DNA from: an uncultured Bacteroidota bacterium
GTDB lineage: Bacteria > Bacteroidota > Bacteroidia > 2-12-FULL-35-15
Direction: 5' to 3'
NCBI GenBank assembly: GCA_903847205.1
Contig: CAINDA010000044.1
Location: 124,001 to 188,000, forward strand
DNA length: 64,000 nucleotides
The position numbers were made by a program, and so were the translations under genes. Shown here piece after piece: positions 34,407 through 44,600 of the stretch. Position 1 is the first letter of the stretch. Each line of letters begins with the position of its first letter. The notes under the pieces were generated by a model. The model was not told the DNA's origin. It did no database searches and saw only the letters and a list, made by a program, of their open reading frames with translations.

Positions 34407-36383
34407 ATGAAAAAAAACTACTTATTAATTTTGATAATTTTACTTTGCACTATAAATATTGACAAAGGCGCAGCACAAAATTGTGTTGATGCCACAATTC
34501 AGATCACAACATCCATTCAAACCTCACCTCCTTCAATTACATTCACCTGGGCTCCGATAACGGGTTCGACAAGTATTAAAATTTATAGAAAAACAAAAAC
34601 AGCATACGGCTGGGGAACAGTTGCTGCCACTTTATCCGGTACAGCAACAAGCTATTCAGATAATACCGTTGCTCTTGGAGGTGATTATGAATACAAGATT
34701 TGGAGCAGCGGAACCATTAATGCATATACCTATGTTTATGCAGGCATTAAATATCCGCAGGTAGATTACAGAGGCAAAATAATACTATTAGTTGACAATA
34801 CTTTTGCAGTTACATTAGCATCAGAACTAAAAACATTGATTTCAGATATGATCGGCGACGGCTGGCAGATTATAAGACACGATGTTTCCAGAACAGCTTC
34901 TCCGCCTGCCATTAAAGCATTAATCGGTACTGATTATAATGCTGATCCGGCAAATGTAAAGGGAGTATTTTTATTCGGCCATGTTCCTGTGCCCTATTCC
35001 GGCGATCAAAATCCTGATGGGCATCCCTCCCACCTCGGCGCTTGGCCTGCTGATGGTTATTATGTTGATTTTATTTCAACATGGACTGATACTGATATCA
35101 GCGATACCCTCGCCAGCCGGCCCGAAAATCAAAACAGAATCGGTGATGGTAAATTCGACCAGACTGGTTTAGATTATTCTCTTGGGTTGCAAATCGGCAG
35201 AGTTGACCTTTCCAATATGCCTTCTTTTTCAAGCAGTGAAGAACAGCTGTTACGGCAGTATTTAAACAAGGATCACAATTATAAACAGAAAGTTTTTAAT
35301 GCAGCAAGGCGTGCATTGATTGATGATAATTTTGGTTATTTCAGCGGAGAAGCCTTTGCTTCCAGCGGATGGAGAAATTTTACCGCGATGTTCCGGCCAG
35401 ATAGTATTAAAACCGGAGATTATTTTGGAGATATGTCAGCTCAAAGTTATCTGTGGTCGTATGGATGCGGCAGCGGCTCCTTCACCAGCTGCAACGGTAT
35501 AGGCAGCACCTCAGATTTTTCAATCAATTCTCCTAAATCTGTTTTTACAATGATGTTTGGAAGTTATTTCGGCGACTGGGACAGCCAGGATAATATCCTC
35601 AGAGCTCCATTAGCATCAAGCGGCTGGGGCCTTACATCATCCTGGTCAGGCAGACCGTATTCTATTTATCACCATATGGCTTTAGGCGAAACTGTTGGTT
35701 TTGCAGGACTTAAAACAATGCAGAATTCATTTACCTACACCTCTGGCTATTTCCCAAGCGAAGTAACAATAGGCCTTATGGGCGATCCTACATTAAGAAT
35801 GCACACAATTGCTCCGCCGGTAAATGTTGCAGCACTGCCAGCTCTTTCTCATGTAAATTTGAGCTGGACAGCGTCTTCCGACAGTGTTTTAGGGTACTGC
35901 GTTTACCGCGAAGATACAGTTAGCGGAAAGTACAACAAGATAAACAGCGGCATTATTACCGGAACAAATTATATAGATTCATTCCCTTTAAATCATGTAA
36001 ATTACTATATGGTAAGAGCTGTTAAACTCGAAATTTCAAACAGCGGTTCATATTATAACCTCAGCCAGGGCGCGTTTGACACGGCTTCAATAAACTTAAC
36101 CGGCATTACGGATTCTCATCTGTTTGATAATCGTTTCCGGGTATACCCCAACCCTGCAAAGGATTATGCTGATTTCGAATTCCGCACATCTGATAATTCC
36201 CAGGTCCGCATAACCCTGTTCGATATGATGGGTAAGGAAATAAAAACAATTGTAAACACAGCCCTTTCGCCAGGGTTTTATAAATATAATTTGAACACCA
36301 AGGAGCTGTCAAATGGTATTTATATCTGCAGTTTTAAAGTGAACGATAAAATAGAATACAAAAAATTAATTGTTTCGGAATAA
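34407..36383 (+). CDS. Type IX-secreted caspase/gingipain-like protein
   Basis: A 658-residue protein. It has a signal peptide to GAAQ, an FN3-like domain (about 25-110), and then an alpha/beta domain whose strands end in a possible catalytic pair: His192 in VFLFGHVPVPY and Cys354 in WSYGCGSGSF, arranged like the His-Cys dyad of C25 (gingipain) and other caspase-fold peptidases. A second FN3-like domain (about 470-560) follows, and the last 80 residues are a type IX sorting domain starting FRVYPNPAKDYADFEF and ending GIYICSFKVNDKIEYKKLIVSE. It should be exported through the SprA-containing system and anchored on the cell surface. Peptidase activity is inferred, not certain. Confidence 0.8.
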   Translation: MKKNYLLILIILLCTINIDKGAAQNCVDATIQITTSIQTSPPSITFTWAPITGSTSIKIYRKTKTAYGWGTVAATLSGTATSYSDNTVALGGDYEYKIWSSGTINAYTYVYAGIKYPQVDYRGKIILLVDNTFAVTLASELKTLISDMIGDGWQIIRHDVSRTASPPAIKALIGTDYNADPANVKGVFLFGHVPVPYSGDQNPDGHPSHLGAWPADGYYVDFISTWTDTDISDTLASRPENQNRIGDGKFDQTGLDYSLGLQIGRVDLSNMPSFSSSEEQLLRQYLNKDHNYKQKVFNAARRALIDDNFGYFSGEAFASSGWRNFTAMFRPDSIKTGDYFGDMSAQSYLWSYGCGSGSFTSCNGIGSTSDFSINSPKSVFTMMFGSYFGDWDSQDNILRAPLASSGWGLTSSWSGRPYSIYHHMALGETVGFAGLKTMQNSFTYTSGYFPSEVTIGLMGDPTLRMHTIAPPVNVAALPALSHVNLSWTASSDSVLGYCVYREDTVSGKYNKINSGIITGTNYIDSFPLNHVNYYMVRAVKLEISNSGSYYNLSQGAFDTASINLTGITDSHLFDNRFRVYPNPAKDYADFEFRTSDNSQVRITLFDMMGKEIKTIVNTALSPGFYKYNLNTKELSNGIYICSFKVNDKIEYKKLIVSE

Positions 36384-36412
36384 TAACTGCATCAGGATTA
36401 ATAAGCACAAAA

Positions 36413-36856
36413 ATGAAAACTCAAATAAAAAAATCATCAGAAAAAATCAGTTCAATTTTCTTTTCATCCGATAATTCTGTCACAAAAAAAACTTCTTTTC
36501 CCGCTGGCAGCATAAGAATCTTGGGCTTCTTAGTTTCAATACTTTTATTATTTGCAGTATCAGTAAAGGCGCAGGATACAGCCTCGGTATTAAAAGTTAA
36601 AACTTCAGCAGTCTGCAAAATGTGTAAAAAAACTATTGAAACAGCGCTAGCTTCTGAAAAAGGAATAAAAAAATCTGAACTGGATGTTAAATCTAAAATT
36701 GTAACAGTTAATTACAATTCAAAAGAAACAACACCTGAAAAAATCCGCAAAGCCATTGCTGAAGCAGGTTATGATGCTGATGATGTTTCCGCAGATCCGA
36801 AAGCATATAAAAAACTAGAAAAGTGCTGCCAAAAAGGAAAAGAAGTACATAAATAA
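36413..36856 (+). CDS. Exported HMA (heavy-metal-associated) domain protein
   Basis: A 147-residue protein. After a long N-terminal region a hydrophobic segment (ILGFLVSILLLFAVSVKAQ) acts as signal or anchor. It is followed by an HMA domain, whose metal-binding loop is SAVCKMCKKTI near residue 63 (Cys-x2-Cys) and whose last strand-helix ends AIAEAGYDADDV. A further CysCys pair (LEKCCQKGK) near the C-terminus could add ligands. Such domains bind Cu, Zn or similar ions. It probably traps metal in the envelope. It starts 29 bases after the type IX cargo gene. Confidence 0.85.
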   Translation: MKTQIKKSSEKISSIFFSSDNSVTKKTSFPAGSIRILGFLVSILLLFAVSVKAQDTASVLKVKTSAVCKMCKKTIETALASEKGIKKSELDVKSKIVTVNYNSKETTPEKIRKAIAEAGYDADDVSADPKAYKKLEKCCQKGKEVHK

Positions 36857-36865
36857 AAACAAAAA

Positions 36866-37381
36866 ATGGCTTTAATAAAACCTGTAAAAGGTATTTATCC
36901 GAAATTCGGGAACGACTGTTATCTGGCAGAAAATTCAACCATTGTCGGCGATGTAGATATGGGTAACCAGTGCAGTATTTGGTTTAATGCAGTGGTCCGC
37001 GGTGATGTAAATTCTATTCGCATGGGAAACAAAGTAAATGTTCAGGACGGCGCCGTAATACACTGCACGTACGAAAAAACAAAAGTATCCATCGGCAATA
37101 ATGTTTCTATCGGACACAATGCTTTGGTGCATGGATGCACCATACATGATAATGTATTAATCGGCATGGGTGCAATTGTGATGGACAATGCCGAAATAGG
37201 CAGCAATACAATTATTGCCGCAGGTGCTGTAGTGCTTGAAAACACTAAGGTACCCTCAGGTGTTATTTATGCAGGTGTTCCGGCAAAAAAAGTAAAAGAT
37301 ATTAATCCTGAATTAATCAGCGGTGAAATAAACCGCATTGCGGATAATTATATAATGTACAGCAGCTGGTTTAAAGAATAA
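36866..37381 (+). CDS. Gamma-carbonic anhydrase-family hexapeptide protein
   Basis: A 171-residue left-handed beta-helix protein with hexapeptide repeats (SIWFNAVVRGDVNSIRMGN, KVSIGNNVSIGHNALVHGC, LIGMGAIVMDNAEIGSN). The three metal-binding histidines of gamma-CA family members appear in VIHCTYEK, IGHNALVHGC and VHGC. It may hydrate CO2 or be a non-catalytic relative (YrdA/PaaY type). It follows the HMA gene by nine bases. It could share bicarbonate metabolism with the distant dabAB pair, but nothing links them directly. Confidence 0.85.
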   Translation: MALIKPVKGIYPKFGNDCYLAENSTIVGDVDMGNQCSIWFNAVVRGDVNSIRMGNKVNVQDGAVIHCTYEKTKVSIGNNVSIGHNALVHGCTIHDNVLIGMGAIVMDNAEIGSNTIIAAGAVVLENTKVPSGVIYAGVPAKKVKDINPELISGEINRIADNYIMYSSWFKE

Positions 37382-37411
37382 TTTTTCTTAGCCTCTAAAA
37401 AACATTTCAAT

Positions 37412-38098
37412 TTACTTCAACAGTTCATCAGCCAGTTTGGGCAATCCAATCCCTGCATTTTCTTTTATCACAGTAAGATTATTTATCCCGCTCACATTTA
37501 CAGCACCCGGGTCAATTAAATATTTAGGAATATTTCTTGGCAGATAATTAATCAGTCCGGCCGCAGGATATACTTCCAAAGAAGTGCCGGTAACAATAAA
37601 TATTTCCGATTGATCAGCGCATAAATAAGCATTTTCCATTTCTGGAACATTTTCTCCAAACCACACTATATGCGGGCGAAGCTGGGAACCTCGCTCACAT
37701 TTATCGCCAATATTTAATTCGCTTCCCTTAATTTTATAAATCAAAGAAGGGTCAGTTGTGCTTCTGCTCTTTAATATTTCGCCATGCAAATGAAGCACAT
37801 TTTCAGAACCGGCTCTTTCATGCAGATCATCAATGTTTTGAGTAATGATAAGTACATCATATTTTTTTTCCAATGCAGCCAAAGCATAATGAGCTTTGTT
37901 GGGTTCGGCCTCCAAAATCTGCCTGCGTCTTTTATTATAAAAATCCAAGACCAATGCGTTGTTTTTTTCCCAGCCCTGAGGTGTGGCAACATCATTAATA
38001 TTATACTCTTCCCATAAGCCGTCGCTTCCGCGGAAAGTTTTGATGCCGCTTTCTGCACTTATTCCTGCTCCGGTAAATACAACTAATTTTGTTTTCAT
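37412..38098 (-). CDS. cobB: NAD-dependent deacylase (sirtuin, CobB-like) without zinc cysteines
   Basis: A 228-residue Sir2 protein. The NAD site is TGAGISAESGIKTFRG at residues 9-24, the TQNIDDLHERAG motif follows near residue 86, and the catalytic His is in LHLHGEI. It should remove acetyl, succinyl or similar groups from protein lysines using NAD. The zinc-binding module usually has four Cys; here the region between LHGE and RPHIVWFGE contains just one (GDKCERGSQL), so no structural zinc is expected. Zinc-less class III sirtuins are known in Bacteroidota. Convergent with the gamma-CA gene, stops 30 bases apart. Confidence 0.88.
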   Translation of the reverse strand: MKTKLVVFTGAGISAESGIKTFRGSDGLWEEYNINDVATPQGWEKNNALVLDFYNKRRRQILEAEPNKAHYALAALEKKYDVLIITQNIDDLHERAGSENVLHLHGEILKSRSTTDPSLIYKIKGSELNIGDKCERGSQLRPHIVWFGENVPEMENAYLCADQSEIFIVTGTSLEVYPAAGLINYLPRNIPKYLIDPGAVNVSGINNLTVIKENAGIGLPKLADELLK

Positions 38099-38359
38099 AG
38101 CTGACTAAATTAGTGAACAATTTGAAAATGTGCAAATTTGAAAATGGACTTATTCAGTATAAATCTAGGTTGCCAGATTCGGCTGCATATTCCCATATTA
38201 ATAAATTATATTTTTAAATCCAAAAACCGGGACTGGCATATTACAGCAGGACATTATTTAATTTTCAAATTAACAAAATATCAAATTATCAAATTCGAAT
38301 TTGAATTTCGTAATCCGCTCTAAATTCTTATATTCGCAACTCACAAAATTTTAGGAAAG

Positions 38360-40702
38360 ATGTCAAAGTTCAGAAAACAGGAAGCGTTAGATTATCACTC
38401 GCAGGGAAGACCTGGGAAGATTGAAGTAATACCAACAAAACCGCACAGTTCACAGCGCGATTTATCATTAGCATATTCACCCGGCGTTGCAGAGCCTTGT
38501 TTAGAAATTGAAAAAAATCCGGATGACGTTTATAAATATACCGCAAAAGGCAATTTAGTAGCAGTAATATCCAACGGCACTGCCGTACTTGGGCTTGGTA
38601 ACATAGGTGCTTTAGCATCTAAACCTGTTATGGAAGGCAAAGGGCTCCTTTTTAAAATATTTGCAGATATTGATGTGTTTGATATTGAAGTGGACGCAAC
38701 GGATATTGATTTGTTTGTAAATACAGTGAAAGCAATTGCTCCTACATTCGGAGGAATAAATTTAGAAGACATTAAAGCCCCTGAATGTTTTGAAATCGAA
38801 CGCAGATTAAAAGAAGAATTGAATATCCCATTGATGCATGATGATCAGCATGGCACTGCCATCATTTCATCAGCAGCTTTATTGAATGCCTGCGAAATTG
38901 CGAAGAAAAAAATTGATAAAATAAAAATAGTAGTCAATGGCGCCGGGGCAGCTGCCATATCATGCGCTAAACTTTATATTGCAGTAGGCGCAAAAAAAGA
39001 AAATATTTTAATGCTCGACAGCAAAGGTGTAATAAGCATTTACCGCGACGATATTGATGACCAGAAAAAGTATTTTGCCACTACTGATAAAAAAGCAAAA
39101 ACCCTTGAAGATGCTATGAAAGGCGCCGACGTATTTATCGGGTTATCAAAAGGAAATATTGTAAATCAAGAAATGATACAATCAATGGCAAAACGCCCGA
39201 TTGTTTTTGCGTTGGCAAACCCTAACCCTGAAATTCCTTATGCGGATGCGATAGCTGCACGTCCTGATATTATCATGGCTACAGGCCGAAGCGACCATCC
39301 TAACCAGGTAAACAATGTACTTGGATTCCCTTTTATTTTCCGCGGAGCATTAGATGTTCGTGCAACTCAGATTAATGAAGAAATGAAACTGGCTGCTGTA
39401 TATGCCATTGCACAGCTTGCAAAAGAGCCGGTGCCGGACGCTGTGAACTTAGCGTATGATTCTAAAAACATAACATTCGGTCCTGAGTATATCATTCCAA
39501 AACCGATTGACTCCCGCCTAATCTATACTGTTGCGCCCGCTGTCGCGAAAGCAGCAATAGAATCAGGTGTTGCACAGCACAAAATAACTGATTGGGATGC
39601 TTACAAGCAGGAATTAATAAACCGCCTCGGCCTCGACAGCAAGCTTATCAGAAGCCTTACCAACAAAGCAAAACAGAATCCAAAACGTGTTGTGTTTGCT
39701 GAAGCCGATCATTATAAAATTTTAAAAGCCGCACAGCAGGTGGCTGACGAAGGCATTGCAAAACCAATACTATTGGGCGATGCAGTTAAAATCAGAAAAT
39801 TAATTGCTGAAAACAATTTGGATTTAAGCGGCATTCCTATCATTGACCCAAGAAGCCCTGAGGAAGAAGACCGCAGAATTTCATTCGGTGATATTTTCTT
39901 TCAAAAACGCCAGCGGAGAGGTTTTACGCTTTATGAAGCCCGAAAAATTATGCGTGAGCGTAATCACTTTGGTGCAATGATGGTAGAAACCGGAACAGCT
40001 GATGCAATGATTTCAGGGCTTACCCGCAAGTACGGCGACCCTATCAGTACTGCTCTGCAGATTATCGGTGTGCAGGAAGGCGCAAGACGTGTAGCAGGAA
40101 TGTATATTCTCAACACCAAGCAGGGACCCTTCTTTTTTGCAGACACTACTATGAATGTAAATCCTTCAGTTCAGGATTTAGTAGATATTACAGTGCTTAC
40201 AGCAAACAGCGTAAAGCAGTATAATATCATACCTCGCATCGCATTATTATCTTATTCAAATTTTGGTTCAACAGAAGGCGAACTGCCGAATAAAATGCGC
40301 GATGCAGTAGAAATTCTTCATAAAAATTATCCCGGAATGATTGTGGATGGCGACATGCAGGCCAATTTTGCTTTGAACAATGAATTATTGAAAGAACAGT
40401 TTCCTTTTTCAAGCTTAGTTGACAAAAAAGTAAATACTCTAATTTTTCCAAATTTAGCGTCCGGTAATATTGCTTACAAACTGATGCAGGAGCTTGGCAG
40501 TGCCGAAGCTATCGGCCCGGTTTTAATCGGCATGAAAAAACCTGTTCATATTCTTCAGTTAGGTAGCTCCGTTCGGGAAATTGTAAACATGGTAACAATT
40601 GCGGTGATAGATGCACAGGCAAGAAATCAAAACACACCGCCTGTCTCAGCTGCTCAGGAAAAAAAAGATCTGCTGGAAGTTAAACAGGAAAAGGCTTTTT
40701 AA
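38360..40702 (+). CDS. maeB: NADP-dependent malic enzyme with phosphotransacetylase-like domain (MaeB type)
   Basis: A 780-residue two-domain protein. Residues 1 to about 430 are the malic enzyme: [33 protein letters not shown] and the NAD(P)-binding [15 protein letters not shown]. The rest is the phosphate acetyltransferase-like domain ([25 protein letters not shown] ... [21 protein letters not shown]). It oxidatively decarboxylates malate to pyruvate with NADP; the PTA-like domain is thought to bind acetyl-CoA for regulation and not to act catalytically. Length is standard. The preceding 260 bases are low-complexity AT repeats. Confidence 0.95.
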   Translation: MSKFRKQEALDYHSQGRPGKIEVIPTKPHSSQRDLSLAYSPGVAEPCLEIEKNPDDVYKYTAKGNLVAVISNGTAVLGLGNIGALASKPVMEGKGLLFKIFADIDVFDIEVDATDIDLFVNTVKAIAPTFGGINLEDIKAPECFEIERRLKEELNIPLMHDDQHGTAIISSAALLNACEIAKKKIDKIKIVVNGAGAAAISCAKLYIAVGAKKENILMLDSKGVISIYRDDIDDQKKYFATTDKKAKTLEDAMKGADVFIGLSKGNIVNQEMIQSMAKRPIVFALANPNPEIPYADAIAARPDIIMATGRSDHPNQVNNVLGFPFIFRGALDVRATQINEEMKLAAVYAIAQLAKEPVPDAVNLAYDSKNITFGPEYIIPKPIDSRLIYTVAPAVAKAAIESGVAQHKITDWDAYKQELINRLGLDSKLIRSLTNKAKQNPKRVVFAEADHYKILKAAQQVADEGIAKPILLGDAVKIRKLIAENNLDLSGIPIIDPRSPEEEDRRISFGDIFFQKRQRRGFTLYEARKIMRERNHFGAMMVETGTADAMISGLTRKYGDPISTALQIIGVQEGARRVAGMYILNTKQGPFFFADTTMNVNPSVQDLVDITVLTANSVKQYNIIPRIALLSYSNFGSTEGELPNKMRDAVEILHKNYPGMIVDGDMQANFALNNELLKEQFPFSSLVDKKVNTLIFPNLASGNIAYKLMQELGSAEAIGPVLIGMKKPVHILQLGSSVREIVNMVTIAVIDAQARNQNTPPVSAAQEKKDLLEVKQEKAF

Positions 40703-40783
40703 AATTTGCTGATTATTTGGTGCGGTCAAATGTTGTTAGATTAATTTTCAAATCAGCACATTTTAAAATTACAAATTGAATAA

Positions 40784-41371
40784 ATGATTTATCACATACA
40801 AGGAAAATTAGTAGAAAAAACGCCCACTTATGCAGTAATTGATGCATCGGGAGTAGGTTATATTATGCAGATTTCACTGAACACCTTTACAAAACTTGGG
40901 AACAGCGAAAACTGTAAATTATTTACCGAACAAATGTATGTGCGCGATGATATGCCTAAGTTCTTTGGTTTTTATGATACGCCTGAACGCGATCTCTTCC
41001 GTCAGCTGGTTTCAGTATCAGGCGTCGGCGGTACCAGTGCATTATTAATGCTTTCTTCATTGAGTGCAGCAGAAATTCAAAATGCAATAGTGACAGGAAA
41101 TGTAGCGCTTTTGAAAAGCGTAAAAGGAATCGGCGAAAAAACAGCACAGCGAATTATTGTTGATTTAAAAGATAAAATGGGCAAAGGAGGCCTGGCTGCA
41201 GAATTTTTTGTGCCGTCAAACAATATATTAAAAGAGGAGGCGTTATCTGCGCTGGTTATGTTAGGTTTCAATAAAGCAGGGGCCGACAAAGTACTTGATA
41301 AAATTATCAGAACAGAAGGAACAGGACAAACGGTTGAACAACTTATTAAAGCGGCGCTTAAAAGCCTTTAG
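40784..41371 (+). CDS. ruvA: Holliday junction DNA helicase subunit RuvA
   Basis: A 195-residue protein with all RuvA parts: N-terminal OB fold (MIYHIQGKLVEKTPTYAVIDASGVGY), tandem helix-hairpin-helix motifs (LVSVSGVGGTSALLML and LKSVKGIGEKTAQRIIVDLKDK), and the C-terminal RuvB-binding domain (EALSALVMLGFNKAGADKVLDKII). It binds four-way junctions as a tetramer and loads RuvB during recombinational repair. ruvB is not next to it. It lies 81 bases after maeB and upstream of sprA. Confidence 0.96.
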   Translation: MIYHIQGKLVEKTPTYAVIDASGVGYIMQISLNTFTKLGNSENCKLFTEQMYVRDDMPKFFGFYDTPERDLFRQLVSVSGVGGTSALLMLSSLSAAEIQNAIVTGNVALLKSVKGIGEKTAQRIIVDLKDKMGKGGLAAEFFVPSNNILKEEALSALVMLGFNKAGADKVLDKIIRTEGTGQTVEQLIKAALKSL

Positions 41372-41639
41372 AAAAAGGAATAGTATGTGCAGCTTATTTT
41401 GATAATTTATTAAATACAAAAAATCAGATTTTTAATTGCATTTGTATATTTAAAGAATTGTCTTAAATTTTAATTTTTATTGAATGTATTAAATCTGGGC
41501 CGATCTGCCTTTGTTTTATTTTTAGCATAGGCTGGAAACAGACTTTTTTTATGCACTCAATAATTTAATAATAGTTAAACCGTTAAAATCCTTGTTTGCT
41601 TATGGAATGAAAAATTACTAAAATAGTTTTTTATAAATT

Positions 41640-44600
41640 TTGGCTATAGCAGTTACTAAATATATTGGTGTAGGTGTCCTTTCTGTGGGATTGCTGTCGC
41701 TTATCGTGAGCTCTGACGCAAAGGTCAGCTCTTACCGCCATGCCGCACAAATTGATGCTGAACTGCCCTTCGCTGAAGCCGATACACCTGTTGTTAAACT
41801 TCCTTTTAATTTCCAGGACCAGTCCACCGGAGATCCTCTGAATTACCCAAATGCAGGAGGATTGAGACTGAATAATCCATCCAATGTTAAAACCGATGTA
41901 GAGTATAATCCGGTCACGGGGAATTACGATATTAATCAAACCATGGGTGGCAGCAATTTTCGCCCGCCTACATACATGGATAATGAAGAGTATCAGAATT
42001 ACATGTTTAAAAAGCAGGTAAAAAAATACTGGAACTCCCGCACTGATGCGGAATCACAGAACAATAAGAATAAACCTATAATTCCTAAACTTAACGTCGG
42101 CGGCGAAATTTTCGATCGTATTTTCGGCGGCAACACTGTTGATATCCGTCCAAACGGTTCGGCTGAGCTGATATTTGCTTACAACGGGACAAAAACAGAC
42201 AACCCTGCTATACCGGTTTTAAACCGTAAAGTAAACACCTTCGATTTCAATGAAAAAATTCAATTAAACGTAATAGGGAAAATCGGGGATAAATTAAAAT
42301 TAACAACCAGCTATAATACCGAAGCTACCTTCGATTTCGAAAATCAAATGAAACTGGAATATACCGGTTACGAAGATGAGATTATTAAAAAAATTGAAGC
42401 TGGTAACGTGACGATGCCCTTAACAGGAACCTTAATTACCGGAAGCCAGACGCTGTTTGGGGTTAAAACACAATTGCAGTTCGGGCGCTTGTCGGTGACA
42501 GCTTTGCTGGCCCAGGAAAAAGGCAAAAAGTCGGAAGTTAATGTTACAGGCGGTGCTCAGATAAGCAAGTTTGAGGTTGCCGGTGATGCTTATGAAGCAA
42601 ACAAGCACTTTTTTCTCGGCCAGTATTTCCGCGATAATTTTGATCTCGCTTTACATGGCCTGCCTTTTATAAATTCAGGAATTAATATTAACCGCATTGA
42701 GGTCTGGATTTCCAATACAAATGCATCAACCACTGATATCCGCAGTTTAGTGGCCCTATCTGAATTGGCTGAAGACGCTGCCAATGGGCACATTCCGAAT
42801 AACCAAACCTATGTGACTGATATTTCCCCAACAAAACTTCCTTTTAATGCGCAAAATAATTTATACGGAAATTTTTCAACCGACCAGCAGGTTCGGGCTG
42901 TAAATACAACGGTTTCCAGGATTGATCAGCTTTCCAGCCATACCATGCAGCAAACGGTTAATTATGAGTTAATTGCTTCTGCCAGAAAATTACAGCCTTC
43001 AGAATTTACTCTTAATCCAAGACTCGGATATATTTCTTTAAATCAGACTTTAAATCCAGATCAGATACTTTCTGTTTCTTATCAATATACACTTGACGGG
43101 CGTGTTTATCAGGTCGGTGAATTTTCCGACGGAGGTATTGCTGCTCCATCTGCTTTATTAACAAAAATGCTGAAAAGCTCTGCCACCAATACAAAGCAGC
43201 CGATGTGGGATTTGATGATGAAAAATATATATTCAATCGGCTCTTATCAAATCAGTCCGAAAGATTTTAAATTAGATGTGTTCTACAATAATATACAAAC
43301 TGGTACTGATATCAATTATCTCCCAATCGGCGCTTCCGAACCAGGTGTTCACGGGAAACCGCTTCTCCAGGTTTTAAGTTTAGACCGGCTGAATCAGCAA
43401 GGCGATCAGACACCTGATGGTGTGTTTGATTTTATTGATGGTGTAACTATTAATGCAAATAACGGCCGCGTTATATTTCCCGTTGTTGAGCCTTTTGGAG
43501 ATTACCTGCGCTCTAAATTCGTTAGCGGCAGTACATTGGCAAACACTTATGTATTTGACCAACTCTACGATTCAACCAAAACAACAGCGCAGCAGTTCCC
43601 GCAGTTAAACCGTTTCAAATTAAAAGGTTCCTACTCTTCCTCTTCCAGTTCAGATATTTCATTAGGGGCGCCTAATGTGCCTCAGGGTTCGGTAACCGTT
43701 ACTGCAGGCGGTATTAAGCTTGTGGAAAATGTTGATTATACAGTTGATTACACATTAGGAAGAGTTAAAATTATTAATGCCGGAATTTTAAGTTCGGGCA
43801 CTCCAATAAAAATATCTTTAGAGAGCAATGCTTTGTTTGCCATCCAGCAGAAAACATTAATGGCTACCCATCTTGATTATAGAATCAATAAAGATTTTAA
43901 TATCGGCGCTACAGCAATGAATTTAACAGAGCGCCCTTTAACTCACAAAGTAAATATCGGCGAAGAGCCTATTTCAAATACCATTGTGGGCTTAGATGGT
44001 AATTACAAAACAGAAGCTCCTATGCTTACAAGGCTTGTTGATAAAATTCCGTTTATCGACACCAAAGAAATGAGCACAATTACTGCAGCTGCCGAAGCTG
44101 CTTATCTTATCCCCGGCCACAGCCAGGCCATCGGTAAAGCCGGTAATTCATATATCGATGATTTTGAAGGAAGCATGTCAACCATTGATTTAAGATCTCA
44201 GAGTTCATGGTCGCTCGCCAGTACTCCGCAGGGACAGGCTGGACCAGGAACATCAAATTTATTCCCGGAAGGAAATTTACCTGACAGTCTTCCATACGGG
44301 TTTAACCGCGCAAAGCTTGCCTGGTATGTGATTGATCCATTATTTCTGAGACAGACCGCCAACCTCACACCCCCGAGTATTACAGATGCCGACATGTCAA
44401 ATAATTTAGTCCGTGAAGTTCCGGAAACTGAAGTTTTCCCTAACAAACCCGTGCCAAACGGTTTACCGCCAAACATTGCTACGCTGGATATGGCCTATTA
44501 CCCGAATGAACGCGGGCCTTACAATTATGATGCTGCCGGCACTAGCATTTCTCATGGATTAGATGTAACCGGAAAATTAAAAAACCCGGAAACACGCTGG

